Numbered from the stretch's first letter, positions 1 through 9,520 are shown. The stretch: DNA of 64,000 nt from Alteromonas sp. CI.11.F.A3 (GCF_032925565.1 NZ_CP136708.1:2046001-2110000); one strand, 5' to 3'. Translations and numbers: made by a program. Notes: generated from the sequence alone by a model not told the origin.

Positions 1-78
1 CTTAGTTTCTTCTTATTCCCGTTTTTAAAGGGCTGTAGAGGATTAACAAGTAAAGGAATGATAATTTAATAAAAATCG

Positions 79-107
79 TTGCCACCGGTAGCATTTAAAT
101 ATAGGAT
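79..107 (+). promoter_or_regulatory. Distal promoter of the TonB receptor with LacI-type operator
   Basis: The 14-mer TGCCACCGGTAGCA at 80-93 is a near-perfect palindrome, one base off the perfect copies at 9529-9542 and 15195-15208. It overlaps a -35-like TTGCCA (79-84), which is followed 17 bases later by TAGGAT (102-107). The same arrangement occurs at 15194-15222. I infer repression by the LacI protein encoded at 9586-10602. A transcript from here would carry a leader of about 340 bases before the receptor start, or the site could serve a gene outside the window. Confidence 0.7.
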
Positions 108-298
108 GTAAATCAAATGTAAAGCGTGTTGTTTTTTATACATGGTTTATGTTTTCCCGAGAAGCTAATGTATTTAAGAATTACATACTGTATTGCCCTA
201 CAGGCCTTAAATTTTGTCGGGTTATGAATACTGGAAGTTTAAAACTAAAAGTTAATTGGTGTGAAGTTATCAGGAATGATTAAAGGCATTTAAGATAA

Positions 299-327
299 TT
301 GATAAGTCGTCTGTGCTACCGTATATT
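299..327 (+). promoter_or_regulatory. Possible proximal promoter of the TonB receptor
   Basis: TTGATA (299-304), a 17-base spacer and TATATT (322-327) make a good sigma-70-like promoter about 130 bases before the receptor start. An operator-like left half-site (TGCTACCG, 314-321) lies in its spacer, and a right half-site (CGGTGGCA, 355-362) lies just downstream. I see nothing else gene-like in positions 1-454. Confidence 0.4.
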
Positions 328-454
328 TACTCAGTTTGTAAATGAAATGTTTCACGGTGGCAAAAGGCTGACGGTCTGTATTTTTAAAAAAGCCACACAA
401 CATGACGTTGTAATTCCTGCACCTCAATAAAATATAAAAACCGGAGAAACAACC

Positions 455-3151
455 ATGGTACTTAGAAGAAAACAGCTTGCTGTGCTTGTTGCATTAGCGT
501 TGTCAGGTGCGCACGTGAATGCTCAACAAGTCGCTAACGAAAGCGCCGAACCACAGGACGAAAACCTAGAGATTATTGAAGTTTCAGGGTTTCGCGGCTC
601 GCTGAACAAGTCGCTTATGGAAAAGCGTACTTCAGTTAATAATAAAGAATCTATTGTTGCTGAAGACATAGGTAAGTTTCCCGATTTAAATATTGCTGAG
701 TCAATTCAGCGCGTGCCAGGGGTTGCTATTTCGAGAGAGGGTGGAGAAGGAAGACAAATAACGCTACGTGGGCTTAGTCCCTCATTCACCCGAACCACTT
801 TAAACGGGATGGAAGTTCCCGCAAGTACAGATGGCACAGATTCAGGCGGTGGTGTTAACGGCGGTCGTGGGTTCGACTTTAACGTATTTGCGTCGGAGTT
901 GTTTAACCGAGTAGACATTCAGAAATCACCTACAGCCTCAATGGAAGAAGGAGGTATTGCAGGTACAGTCGATTTATATTCTGCCAAGCCTTTCGATTAC
1001 GAGGGGTTTAAGCTAGTTACTTCGGTGCAGGGTGGTTATAACAATGTGACAGAAGAAACTGATCCTCGTGCCGCATTTATGATTTCAAATCGTTTTGCTG
1101 ACGATAAAGTGGGTGTGCTTTTCTCCGCAGCGATGTCTGAACGTACGGTTCGACAAGAAGGCTTCGGTACTGTTCGTTGGACTAACCCCGTCCAAGATGG
1201 TGGTGGGTTGTATGCAGATACATCTGACACGGTCGTTTCCGGTACACCTGATGTTGGAAGTTGCATAGACGATGGCGTTGAGGTAGACCCCCTAAATTGC
1301 CTGTGGACACCACGATTACCTCGGCCAGATTACTTTGGCAATGACCAAGAGAGGGTAGGGTTTACTGGTTCCATTCAGTGGGCACCAAGTAACGATTTAA
1401 CATTTACGCTTGACGGTTTAGTCTCATCACTAGAAAACACGCGGACGATGTATAACTTTTTCCACATGTTCAGAAGTACGTTCGATGAAATTACGCCTAC
1501 CGCAATTACGGTGCATCCGAATGGCAAGCAAGTACTTGCAGGCTCTTATGAGGGCATAAAGTCAAGAATTGAAAGTCGATTACAAGAATCCACGACGGAT
1601 TTTAGCCAGTTTGTTTTGTCCGGTGAATGGTTTGCTTCAGAGAACGTAAAAGTGGAAGCGATGTTTGGTACCGCTGAGTCTGACGCACGTTCAGAGCAGT
1701 ACCGTTACAACATGACGCTGTTAGAAAGTACAACATATGGCTTTGATTTTACCAACAATGAGAATGCACCAGTGCTTACTTATGGTTACGACGCTAACGA
1801 TGCTAGCAATTATAACCTCAGTGATGGACGCTTGCGAGCTACCGATGTTGAACGTGAAAATGACACGTTCAAAGTAGATGTTTCTTATTTTGGCGATGAA
1901 GTAACCATTAAAACAGGCTTTGCGTATAACGATAGAGTGGTTACGTACGCTGAAGAACAAATTAATGGGTTCCCTGATCAAGATTCAGCGGTAGGCTACG
2001 CTGAAATGATGCCGGTGGATGATTTTGGAAGTGGTTTTGACGGCCCTCTTGAGCCTTTCCTTGTTGCTGATTTTGATGCCATAAATGCCAACTTGTTGGA
2101 TGTGGTTTGGACACCTCGTTCGGCCCAAAGTTGGCAGGTAGGTGAAGAAACCAGTGCCTTGTATTTTGAAATGGATACAAGTTATGAGATTTCGGATATG
2201 TTGCTACGTGCCAATTACGGTGTGCGATATGTGAATACGACCACAACGTCTGAAGGGTTTGTTCAGGGAGAAGCGGTTCAAATTGAGAATGACTATAGTA
2301 ATTTTCTTCCTGCTGTAAATTTAGCGCTTGAAGCCACTGATGATGTAGTAGTTCGACTTGCGGTCACTCAATCGATGACCCGTCCTAGCCTAAATTCATT
2401 GAACCCTGGTAATCCAAGCTTCGATTACATAAATGGTTCTGTTTCTGTCGGTAACCCTTTCCTAGACCCTTTCACATCAAACAACGTGGATTTCGGTGTT
2501 GAGTGGTATTTCGATGATGAAGCATTATTAGCCGCGACGGTTTTCTATAAAGATATTGATAACTGGATCGTGCGTTCATCAGAAGAACGATTTGTTGACC
2601 CTGCTTACTTTGACTTTATCGATAATGATGCCCAGTACGACCCGCAAATTGCGTTAGATCCTCGTGAAGTAGCATATGAGCACAGTAGTCCTAATAATGC
2701 AGACGAGCGCAGTATTAGTGGTTATGAACTTATTTATCAGCAGCCACTTACCTTCCTGCCAGGTGTTTTTGAAAATATGGGGGTGGTGTCTAACTATACT
2801 CGTGTTAACGCCGATGACATCGAAGGAATGAGTAAGACGTCATACAACTTCACGCTTTATTATGAAACAGATGTTTACGGCGCTCGTATATCGGTCAATA
2901 AACGAGACGATTACTTAACAGATTTCACAGGAAGTAATGGAAATGTCGCTCATGGCACGACAGGGCCAACTCAGGTGGATTTCTCATCGTTTTATAACTT
3001 CAATGAGGCACTTACTTTTACGTTAGAAGTCATTAACCTTACCGATGAATATGAGAGATTGTTTACGACAGGTGATGGTTCACTAAACCTTGTTCGTGAA
3101 TATAACCATACCGGAAGACAGATTTTCTTAGGGGCACGTTACTCCCTTTAG
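455..3151 (+). CDS. TonB-dependent outer-membrane receptor, carbohydrate type
   Basis: This is an 898-residue outer-membrane beta-barrel receptor that would import a glycan fragment with energy from TonB-ExbBD. It has a signal peptide ending near VNA|QQ (residue 23). A plug domain follows, with the TonB-box-like region IIEVSGFRGSL (40-50) and the hallmark stretch DIGKFPDLNIAESIQRVPGV (71-90). The barrel closes with the C-terminal beta-signal FLGARYSL. The layout matches the TonB-Xanthomonas/Caulobacter subfamily (TIGR01782 type), often found in polysaccharide loci. The start has the ribosome site GGAGA eight bases upstream. Next to an acetylesterase and uronate catabolism genes, the likely cargo is an oligogalacturonide or rhamnogalacturonan fragment. 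The cargo is inference. No SusD-like partner is present, as expected outside Bacteroidota. Confidence 0.93.
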   Translation: MVLRRKQLAVLVALALSGAHVNAQQVANESAEPQDENLEIIEVSGFRGSLNKSLMEKRTSVNNKESIVAEDIGKFPDLNIAESIQRVPGVAISREGGEGRQITLRGLSPSFTRTTLNGMEVPASTDGTDSGGGVNGGRGFDFNVFASELFNRVDIQKSPTASMEEGGIAGTVDLYSAKPFDYEGFKLVTSVQGGYNNVTEETDPRAAFMISNRFADDKVGVLFSAAMSERTVRQEGFGTVRWTNPVQDGGGLYADTSDTVVSGTPDVGSCIDDGVEVDPLNCLWTPRLPRPDYFGNDQERVGFTGSIQWAPSNDLTFTLDGLVSSLENTRTMYNFFHMFRSTFDEITPTAITVHPNGKQVLAGSYEGIKSRIESRLQESTTDFSQFVLSGEWFASENVKVEAMFGTAESDARSEQYRYNMTLLESTTYGFDFTNNENAPVLTYGYDANDASNYNLSDGRLRATDVERENDTFKVDVSYFGDEVTIKTGFAYNDRVVTYAEEQINGFPDQDSAVGYAEMMPVDDFGSGFDGPLEPFLVADFDAINANLLDVVWTPRSAQSWQVGEETSALYFEMDTSYEISDMLLRANYGVRYVNTTTTSEGFVQGEAVQIENDYSNFLPAVNLALEATDDVVVRLAVTQSMTRPSLNSLNPGNPSFDYINGSVSVGNPFLDPFTSNNVDFGVEWYFDDEALLAATVFYKDIDNWIVRSSEERFVDPAYFDFIDNDAQYDPQIALDPREVAYEHSSPNNADERSISGYELIYQQPLTFLPGVFENMGVVSNYTRVNADDIEGMSKTSYNFTLYYETDVYGARISVNKRDDYLTDFTGSNGNVAHGTTGPTQVDFSSFYNFNEALTFTLEVINLTDEYERLFTTGDGSLNLVREYNHTGRQIFLGARYSL

Positions 3152-3186
3152 CCTAGTGTGTGTGCCGCAACTTGCGGTTGTGTCCT

Positions 3187-3215
3187 GGCCATCATTTATT
3201 GATGGCCTTTTTTTT
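3187..3215 (+). terminator. Rho-independent terminator after the TonB receptor
   Basis: An 8-bp stem, GGCCATCA (3187-3194) with TGATGGCC (3200-3207), has a 5-base loop and is followed by eight T residues (3208-3215). It separates the receptor from the esterase that follows. Confidence 0.9.
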
Positions 3216-3250
3216 AATAATGGCAACACGAATAAAACAATGGAAAAATA

Positions 3251-4012
3251 ATGAGACAGAAACGAGCGATTGCGCTTTCACTATTAATTGGAATGGCCAG
3301 TGCAAAGGCTGAAACACAGCTACCATCAATTAGTCTTCATCTGGTGGGCGACTCTACCATGTCCAACAAACCTAACTTAGCTTATCCAGAGCGAGGTTGG
3401 GGGCAAATTTTACCTGAATTTGGATTGCCTCAGCTTAGCATTAAGAATCACGCAGCCAATGGCCGTAGCACCAAACGTTTTGTCGATGAGGGCAGATGGA
3501 GTAGTGTGCTTTCATCACTATCTGCAAATGATTATGTGCTTATTCAATTCGGGCACAATGATCAGAAAAGCGAAGATCCTACCCGTTATGCCAGCGCCGA
3601 TATAGATTATGCTAATTACCTAAACCAGTTTATAAATGACGTTCAAGATAAAGGTGCCCACGTCATTATTGCCAGTTCTATTTGCCGGCGTCATTACACG
3701 GATACTGGCACGCTGAAAAGAACATTAACTGACTATGCAGCGGCTGCACGGCGTGTTGCGCGTGAAAAATCGGTTTTATTTGTGCCCATGAATCATCAAA
3801 CCTGCCATTTCTTAGCAAAAATAGGCGAGGCTGAAAGCCAACAATACTTTATTCAGGTTCCACCCGATTTATACGGGCGATACCCAGAGGGTAAGGTCGA
3901 TAACACACATTTGAATGTAATGGGCGCAGCTAAAGTCGCCCAGTTTTTTGTAAGGGAATTAAAAACGTTAGACCACCCCCTTAGCGACTACTTTTACCGA
4001 GATACCTTATAA
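3251..4012 (+). CDS. Rhamnogalacturonan acetylesterase-like SGNH hydrolase (CE12 type)
   Basis: This 253-residue exported esterase has a signal peptide (residues 1 to about 20) and all four SGNH blocks: GDST with Ser35, AANGRS with Asn70, GHND with His102/Asn103, and DNTH with Asp217/His220. The order and spacing fit the CE12 family, which removes acetyl groups from rhamnogalacturonan or pectin. Deacetylation would open pectin to lyases. No lyase gene is in the window. It lies between the TonB receptor and the convergent uronate operon, which supports a pectin role. The ribosome site is weak. The exact substrate (rhamnogalacturonan, homogalacturonan or xylan acetyl groups) cannot be fixed from sequence. 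Confidence 0.85.
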   Translation: MRQKRAIALSLLIGMASAKAETQLPSISLHLVGDSTMSNKPNLAYPERGWGQILPEFGLPQLSIKNHAANGRSTKRFVDEGRWSSVLSSLSANDYVLIQFGHNDQKSEDPTRYASADIDYANYLNQFINDVQDKGAHVIIASSICRRHYTDTGTLKRTLTDYAAAARRVAREKSVLFVPMNHQTCHFLAKIGEAESQQYFIQVPPDLYGRYPEGKVDNTHLNVMGAAKVAQFFVRELKTLDHPLSDYFYRDTL

Positions 4013-4013
4013 A

Positions 4014-4029
4014 GCGCTCAATTGAGCGC
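4014..4029. repeat. Perfect 16-bp palindrome between convergent genes
   Basis: GCGCTCAATTGAGCGC begins two bases after the esterase stop codon. It could fold into a short hairpin, but no T-run follows on either strand, so its role as a terminator is doubtful. It lies in the 73-base gap between the convergent esterase and kdgK. Confidence 0.35.
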
Positions 4030-4085
4030 AGCGTTGGAGGTAATCAGCATCTTTATTGAGAGGAAGGCGCAGTATTAGTTAAAGG

Positions 4086-5006
4086 CTATGACTTTAGCGG
4101 CGGTATGTGACTTGAAAATATACCTGAAGGAATAATCGCGCCAGGGTAGGTAATCACTGTCGCGGCGACTTTTGCCCCAAAACTTGCACTTTCGACAGCA
4201 GGTTTGCCTGATAAACGAGCAGCCATGAAGCCGGCATTAAAAGCATCTCCTGCTGCGGTCGTATCTACTACTGCGCTGACGTGTTCGACGGGCACAATAC
4301 ATTGCTCTTTTTGTGCAAGAATGTGAACGCCAATCGCACCGTTTTTCATTACCACTTCGGTAATATTTTTATCCTCGAGGTAGGCGAATATATCATCAGC
4401 ACATGTGTGACGGAAAAGCATCAAATGATCATCTGCGCCCGGAAATGCTAAATCTGCTTCTTGGTAAGCTCGGGTAGTCCAATGTTGAGCGGTGTCTTCA
4501 TCTTCCCACAGGCGAGGGCGATAGTTCGGATCAAAGGCGATTTTACAGCCTTTTCTTTTTAGTTTTTTAATTAAACTAAATAGATTTTCACGCTGTGCAT
4601 TGTCTAAAATTGCGATTGAAATCCCACTAAAGTAAAACCAGTCGGCACTGATATTATCATCAGGCATGAGGTTTATGGTTTGCGTGGCGGCAGACTGAGC
4701 GCGCCAATACGCGAAGGTTCGTTCACCCTGATTATCATTACGAATCATATACAAACCCAAGTTGCGCTCGGTAGAGCGAAACACAAGGTCGGTGTTAATC
4801 TCGTGCTCCCCCATTTTTAGTAGCAATTCATCACTTAAAAAATCGGCCCCAATGGCGGTTAAGTAACTTATCGATGATACGGGTAAGCAACGCTTGAAAT
4901 ACACTGCAGTGTTATAAGTATCTCCGGCGAAACTTTTAGCCATTGTATCGCCGTGTTGGGTGCGAAGTTCAACCATACACTCGCCAAAAATAATCAGCCT
5001 TTTCAT
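4086..5006 (-). CDS. kdgK: 2-keto-3-deoxygluconate kinase
   Basis: This is a 306-residue PfkB-family sugar kinase that phosphorylates 2-keto-3-deoxygluconate (KDG) to KDPG, the substrate of the Eda aldolase encoded at 37590-38237. The C-terminal PfkB signature DTTAAGDAFNAGF (about residues 248-260) carries the catalytic base Asp254. The N-terminal FGECMVEL and AGDTYNTAVY segments are typical of KdgK. It is the last gene of the uxaA-uxaC-uxuB-kdgK run on this strand. A GAGG ribosome site precedes the start. Both the galacturonate branch (UxaABC type) and the unsaturated-uronate branch (KduI/KduD) end in KDG, so this kinase is the shared exit of the locus. Confidence 0.93.
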   Translation of the reverse strand: MKRLIIFGECMVELRTQHGDTMAKSFAGDTYNTAVYFKRCLPVSSISYLTAIGADFLSDELLLKMGEHEINTDLVFRSTERNLGLYMIRNDNQGERTFAYWRAQSAATQTINLMPDDNISADWFYFSGISIAILDNAQRENLFSLIKKLKRKGCKIAFDPNYRPRLWEDEDTAQHWTTRAYQEADLAFPGADDHLMLFRHTCADDIFAYLEDKNITEVVMKNGAIGVHILAQKEQCIVPVEHVSAVVDTTAAGDAFNAGFMAARLSGKPAVESASFGAKVAATVITYPGAIIPSGIFSSHIPPLKS

Positions 5007-5040
5007 ACTAATGCCTCACAAATACTAGCAGTAAAATGTC

Positions 5041-6519
5041 TCACAATAGCTCTCCCAAAAGTAGTTGTAATGTTTCATCAACGCCGCGTGAAGACCATGC
5101 GCTTAATGATTTTACTTGCGCTAATACATGGCCGCGAAATACCGAATTTGTACTAAGTTCAGCAAAGATTACGGTTTCATTAAGTAAAGCATTAGTGACT
5201 GCAATGGGCTCAAAGGCATTTTGAGAGGCCAAGTTGATTAGTGTGGATGCTTTCGGATCGGTAATGGCGTCACCCGATCTAGCTTTGTGAGTAACAAACA
5301 AGCACCATGCTGCGATAGGAACGCACAGCAAATTAATCTCTCGTTTGGCGTGTAGATTGTCACGAATGGTGTCTAGTATTCGAAAAGGCAGTTTTTGTGA
5401 GCCATCCCACGCAATTTGAGAAAGCATGTGTCGAATATGCTTATTATGATATCGAGCGACAATATCGTCAGCATACTGATTAAGGGTTTGAATGCTATCG
5501 GTTTTAATCGACGGTATAATTTCTCTTTCCAAAAGTTCGCTAATTAGGGCCTGTATTGCAGGAGTAGAAATAGCGTCATAGACAGTCTCCTTGCCAAAAA
5601 GCAGGCCAACATAAGCCAGTGTAGAATGGGTACCATTCAGTATCCGTAATTTTGCTTTCTCAAAGAAGGTAACGTCCTTGGTAAAGGTAACGCCTACTTT
5701 TTCCCACGGTGGTCGAGGTCCTGAAAAATGGTCTTCTATGACCCATTGAGTGAAGGTCTCACGCTGAATGGGCCAGTCATCTTTAAGTCCTAGGTTGGCA
5801 CTCACGTTAGATTTCACTTCATCGTCAGTTGCAGGGGTAATGCTATCTACCATAGTGCAAGGAAAAGCGATGTTGTCTTGAATCCAGTGAGCCAATTCTG
5901 GTGAAAGGTAATAAGCAAAATCAATGACCGCTTTTGCGAGCTTCTTGCCATTATCGGTTACGTTATCACAGCTTATGATGGTAACGTCGGCATCGCCAGA
6001 ATGTTCTCGCGCTTTTAAAGCTTGGGTGATAAGGCCTACAGCACTAATGGGAAAGTCTGGGTTTGCAAGATCGTGTTGAATATCAGGGTTCTCTACATCG
6101 AGGCTTCCGGTGTTATTTAAGCAGTACCCTTTTTCGGTCACGGTTAAAGATATTATCTTAGTCGCAGGGGAGCATAATGCAGCGGTAATGACACCTCTAT
6201 CTTCACTTAGCGTAGAGAGAGTCTTAATCGCACCTATCACACGTAAAGATGGCGTATTATCGACAACCGCAAGGGAATAAAGATTGTCTTGGGGGGCCAG
6301 TGCTTTTTTCAATGTATTGCTTCGCATCGACACGCCGTGAATGCGCCAATTCCCACCGTAGGCCAATGCTAAATCAGTATAATAAGCTTGATGTGCACGG
6401 TGAAAAGCGCCGGGACCAATATGTACAATACCACATTGTGATTTATGCACGTCGTAATCAGGAACGGCAACGTCACGGCTTAGTTGATCGAGTGTTTTTA
6501 TACTAAGTTGCTTTTCCAT
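5041..6519 (-). CDS. uxuB: UxuB-type fructuronate/tagaturonate reductase (mannitol dehydrogenase family)
   Basis: This 492-residue NAD-dependent long-chain polyol dehydrogenase reduces a ketouronate to an aldonate. The Rossmann start GIVHIGPGAFHRAHQA, the LTVTEKGYC segment, ISCDNVTDNG, FPCTMVD and the active-site LRILNGTHS all match UxuB (mannonate oxidoreductase). They do not match UxaB, whose N-terminal motif is of the GEGNFLRA kind. The start is three bases after the uxaC stop codon, so the two are probably translationally coupled. The odd point is the neighbour: the dehydratase of this operon is UxaA (altronate), which would need tagaturonate reduction. Either this enzyme has taken the UxaB role, or mannonate dehydratase (UxuA) is encoded elsewhere. 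Family assignment is firm, substrate is not. Confidence 0.88.
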   Translation of the reverse strand: MEKQLSIKTLDQLSRDVAVPDYDVHKSQCGIVHIGPGAFHRAHQAYYTDLALAYGGNWRIHGVSMRSNTLKKALAPQDNLYSLAVVDNTPSLRVIGAIKTLSTLSEDRGVITAALCSPATKIISLTVTEKGYCLNNTGSLDVENPDIQHDLANPDFPISAVGLITQALKAREHSGDADVTIISCDNVTDNGKKLAKAVIDFAYYLSPELAHWIQDNIAFPCTMVDSITPATDDEVKSNVSANLGLKDDWPIQRETFTQWVIEDHFSGPRPPWEKVGVTFTKDVTFFEKAKLRILNGTHSTLAYVGLLFGKETVYDAISTPAIQALISELLEREIIPSIKTDSIQTLNQYADDIVARYHNKHIRHMLSQIAWDGSQKLPFRILDTIRDNLHAKREINLLCVPIAAWCLFVTHKARSGDAITDPKASTLINLASQNAFEPIAVTNALLNETVIFAELSTNSVFRGHVLAQVKSLSAWSSRGVDETLQLLLGELL

Positions 6520-6521
6520 GC

Positions 6522-7937
6522 TTATCCCAACTTATACGCTTGTTTCGCAAAATCGTATGTGACCTTTTTAGCAATACTAGCGGCTTCGGTTTCGCTGATG
6601 CGATGCTGAACAACTAGTTCTGCTAAGAATCGACAATCTATCCGCCGGGCAACGTCATGGCGAGCAGGAATAGACAAGAAAGCGCGAGTATCATCGTTGA
6701 AACCGACGGTGTTAAAGAAACCTGCTGTTTCGGTTACTTGGTGGCGAAAACGTAACATACCTTCTGGGCTGTCGTGAAACCACCAAGCAGGCCCTAGTTT
6801 TAAACACGGATAATGGCCAGCCAACGGCGCTAATTCACGACTATAGGTGGTTTCGTCTAAGGTAAATAAAATAATATTTAAACTAGGCTCATTTCCATAC
6901 TTTGAAAGCAAAGGGCGAAGCGCACGAACGAAATCCGTCTGCATAGGTATATCGTGACCTTTATCACGGCCAAACTGGTTAAACAGTGTAGTATTGTGAT
7001 TTCTAAACGAGCCCGGATGAATTTGCATAACCATGCCATCTTCAACGCTCATGCCTGCTAATTCCGTTAGCATTTGAGCCCTAAATAGCTCCTGTTCTTC
7101 GGCATTACTTTGCCCGGTGCGAACCTTATCAAACAGAGCAATACACTCGTTAGTACTTAAATCAGCGGTATTAGCAGTAGGGTGGCCATGGTCGGTGGCA
7201 GTTGCGCCGTGGGCTCTGAATACAGTGCGTCGGGCTCGAATAGCGTTTAAGTAACCTTGCCAAGTCTGAGTGTCTTCGTTGGTCAATGCACCTAATTTTT
7301 CTATATTGGCAACAATATCTTCCCGCGAAGCATCAACCACATCGTCAGGTCTAAATGTGGTGATAACGCGTTTATCCCACCCAGTACCTTTTAATGCACC
7401 GTGGTGAGGAAGCTCATCAAGCGCCCCTTCAGTGGTAGCGATGAGTTCTATATTGAATCTGTCCATCAAAGCCCGTGGTTTGAAACTGGCGTCCTGAAGT
7501 TTGGTGGTAATATGCTCGTAGTATTCGATGGCATTATTGCTGCACAACATGTCGGTAAGACCAAACACGTCATGAAAGACGGTATCTAGCCACATTCTTG
7601 ATGGAGTAGCGGCAAACAAATAATAATTGTCTGCAAGGATTTGCCAAATTTTGCGCGGGTCAGACTCAGTCGCCCCGCCATCCCACCGAGGAACGCCTAA
7701 TGATTCTAGTGAGATACCTTGGCTATACAGCATCCTGAAAACATAATGATCGGGGGTGATGAATAGCTCAGTGGCGTTAGTAAAATTTTTATTTTGTGCA
7801 AACCACCGCGGATCGGTGTGCCCATGAGGACTGATAATCGGTAAATCTCGTATTTCTTGATAAAGCGTACGGGCTACTTTTTTAGTGGCCGAGTCAGATG
7901 GGAATAGTCTGTCTTCATGTAATAAAATTGATTCCAT
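6522..7937 (-). CDS. uxaC: Uronate isomerase
   Basis: This 471-residue amidohydrolase-superfamily enzyme converts galacturonate to tagaturonate and glucuronate to fructuronate, the entry step for saturated uronates. The metal-binding HGHTDPRWF motif appears near residue 38, and length and motifs (IQIHPG-like MQIHPGSFRNHN, TFRPDD, KLGPAWWFHD) match UxaC along the whole chain. It lies 12 bases after uxaA and 2 bases before the uxuB-type gene in one operon. The AAGAGA ribosome site lies eight bases before the ATG. Confidence 0.95.
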   Translation of the reverse strand: MESILLHEDRLFPSDSATKKVARTLYQEIRDLPIISPHGHTDPRWFAQNKNFTNATELFITPDHYVFRMLYSQGISLESLGVPRWDGGATESDPRKIWQILADNYYLFAATPSRMWLDTVFHDVFGLTDMLCSNNAIEYYEHITTKLQDASFKPRALMDRFNIELIATTEGALDELPHHGALKGTGWDKRVITTFRPDDVVDASREDIVANIEKLGALTNEDTQTWQGYLNAIRARRTVFRAHGATATDHGHPTANTADLSTNECIALFDKVRTGQSNAEEQELFRAQMLTELAGMSVEDGMVMQIHPGSFRNHNTTLFNQFGRDKGHDIPMQTDFVRALRPLLSKYGNEPSLNIILFTLDETTYSRELAPLAGHYPCLKLGPAWWFHDSPEGMLRFRHQVTETAGFFNTVGFNDDTRAFLSIPARHDVARRIDCRFLAELVVQHRISETEAASIAKKVTYDFAKQAYKLG

Positions 7938-7949
7938 AACAATCTCTTC

Positions 7950-9434
7950 TTAAAGCGTGACGCCACGTTTCCAAATAGCAATTTCATGGCTGCCATTTTT
8001 CTCGTTGCAGGTTAATTGACCCGATGCTACTGCAAGGCATTGTTGGAGCAGCGCGTTGGCACACTTATCGATAGACATGCCTTCCAACACTTGACCGGCG
8101 TTAAAATCTATCCAATGTGGCTTCTTATTAGCGATATCTGAATTTGACGATATCTTTATTGTGGGTACAGGGAAGCCGAGGGGAGTACCTCGACCTGTGG
8201 TGAATAAAACAATATGTGCGCCAGACGCGGCCAATGCAGTTGCACTAACTGCATCGTTACCTGGCGCCTGAAGCAAATTTAAACCGTTAACCGTTCTCGG
8301 TTGACCGTAGTTGAGTACAGACTGCACCGTCGATTGCCCTCCCTTTTGAACCGCGCCCAATGATTTCTCTTCTAACGTGGTAAGACCCCCAGCTTTATTG
8401 CCTGGTGATGGGTTTTCGTAAATGGGTTGATTGTGGGCAATGAAATACTGTTTAAACTGGTTAATTAAGGTTTCTATATCGTCAAAAACAGACTTGTTTT
8501 TGGCGCGGTTCATCAGGAGTTGCTCGGCGCCAAACATTTCTGGTGTCTCAGTAAGAATAACCGAGCCACCTAATTGACACGTCAAATCAGTGACTCGACC
8601 CACCGTCGGGTTTGCGGTAATACCGCTAAACGCATCGCTACCGCCACACTTCATGCCTAGCACTAACTCGTTGGCACCAATAGGCTCCCGTTTATCCTCA
8701 TTAAGTGTTTTCAATAAGGAGTAAACAGCATTTACGCCAGCTTCAACTTCGTCTTCAACTTCCTGCGCATTGTAAAAACGCAGCCTCGAGTCGGGCTTAT
8801 CAATTTCAGGTAACATCGATTTAAGCTGATTGTTCTCACACCCCAGCCCAATAACTAAAACGGCGCCAGCATTTGGATGCGAAGCTAGCGAGGCGAGTAT
8901 CGTTCTTGTGTCATCTAAATCGTCGCCCAATTGAGAGCACCCAAAAGGGTGGGTGAATGCTCTAAAGCCATCACACTCGCCAAAGTATCGACGCTCACAT
9001 TCTTGCGCAATGCGTTCTGCAGTTCGATTAACACAACCTACCGTGTTGATGATCCAAACTTCGTTGCGGATCCCTACTTTACCGTTCTCACGGCGATACC
9101 CCATAAAAGTGGGGATATGGGCAGGTTTAGCTAATGCTGCGCGTGTCGGTGTGTATTCGTATACTTCACTGCCATTAAGTTTGGTCTTTAAATTGTGGCT
9201 ATGTACGTGCTCTCCCAATTTAACACTTTGCGTGGCGGCGCCAATTTCAAAGCCATACTTAATAACTGGGGTGTTAACCGAAATATTGCGAAGTGCCACC
9301 TTATGACCAGCAGGTATCTGTTCAGTAATAAAAATTTTGTGACTTTCAATAAAGGTACGTGCGGCTATGTCCTGTGTTGCCACTGCAACATTATCACTGG
9401 CATGAACTTTCACTAACAAGGTTTGTAAACTCAT
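7950..9434 (-). CDS. uxaA: Altronate dehydratase
   Basis: This 494-residue enzyme dehydrates altronate to 2-keto-3-deoxygluconate. It is a full-length fusion of the N-terminal SAF domain (about residues 1-95) and the UxaA/GarD catalytic part. The catalytic part includes MGYRRENGKVGIRN, THPFGCSQLGDD, IGLGCENNQ and GMKCGGSDAFSGI, whose cysteines and acidic residues bind the catalytic metal. It is the first gene of its operon, behind a strong promoter whose spacer holds the palindromic operator (9529-9542). A GAGGGT ribosome site is present. The substrate prediction is good because uxaC is in the same operon. Confidence 0.93.
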   Translation of the reverse strand: MSLQTLLVKVHASDNVAVATQDIAARTFIESHKIFITEQIPAGHKVALRNISVNTPVIKYGFEIGAATQSVKLGEHVHSHNLKTKLNGSEVYEYTPTRAALAKPAHIPTFMGYRRENGKVGIRNEVWIINTVGCVNRTAERIAQECERRYFGECDGFRAFTHPFGCSQLGDDLDDTRTILASLASHPNAGAVLVIGLGCENNQLKSMLPEIDKPDSRLRFYNAQEVEDEVEAGVNAVYSLLKTLNEDKREPIGANELVLGMKCGGSDAFSGITANPTVGRVTDLTCQLGGSVILTETPEMFGAEQLLMNRAKNKSVFDDIETLINQFKQYFIAHNQPIYENPSPGNKAGGLTTLEEKSLGAVQKGGQSTVQSVLNYGQPRTVNGLNLLQAPGNDAVSATALAASGAHIVLFTTGRGTPLGFPVPTIKISSNSDIANKKPHWIDFNAGQVLEGMSIDKCANALLQQCLAVASGQLTCNEKNGSHEIAIWKRGVTL

Positions 9435-9520
9435 CGCGTACCCTCAGAATTTGCGTTACTAGCACCAAAAGCTTGGGCTAACGGACGTACTAAACAGATT
9501 GGTTGTTTTTAACACTTTGT

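Noticed and set aside
1962..2246. Open frame of 94 codons opposite the TonB receptor
   Set aside because: Antisense to conserved barrel sequence with low-complexity Gln/His content, typical of a shadow frame.
8953..9306. Open frame of 117 codons on the plus strand opposite uxaA
   Set aside because: It is fully antisense to a clearly coding gene, lacks a ribosome site and shows no recognisable protein pattern.
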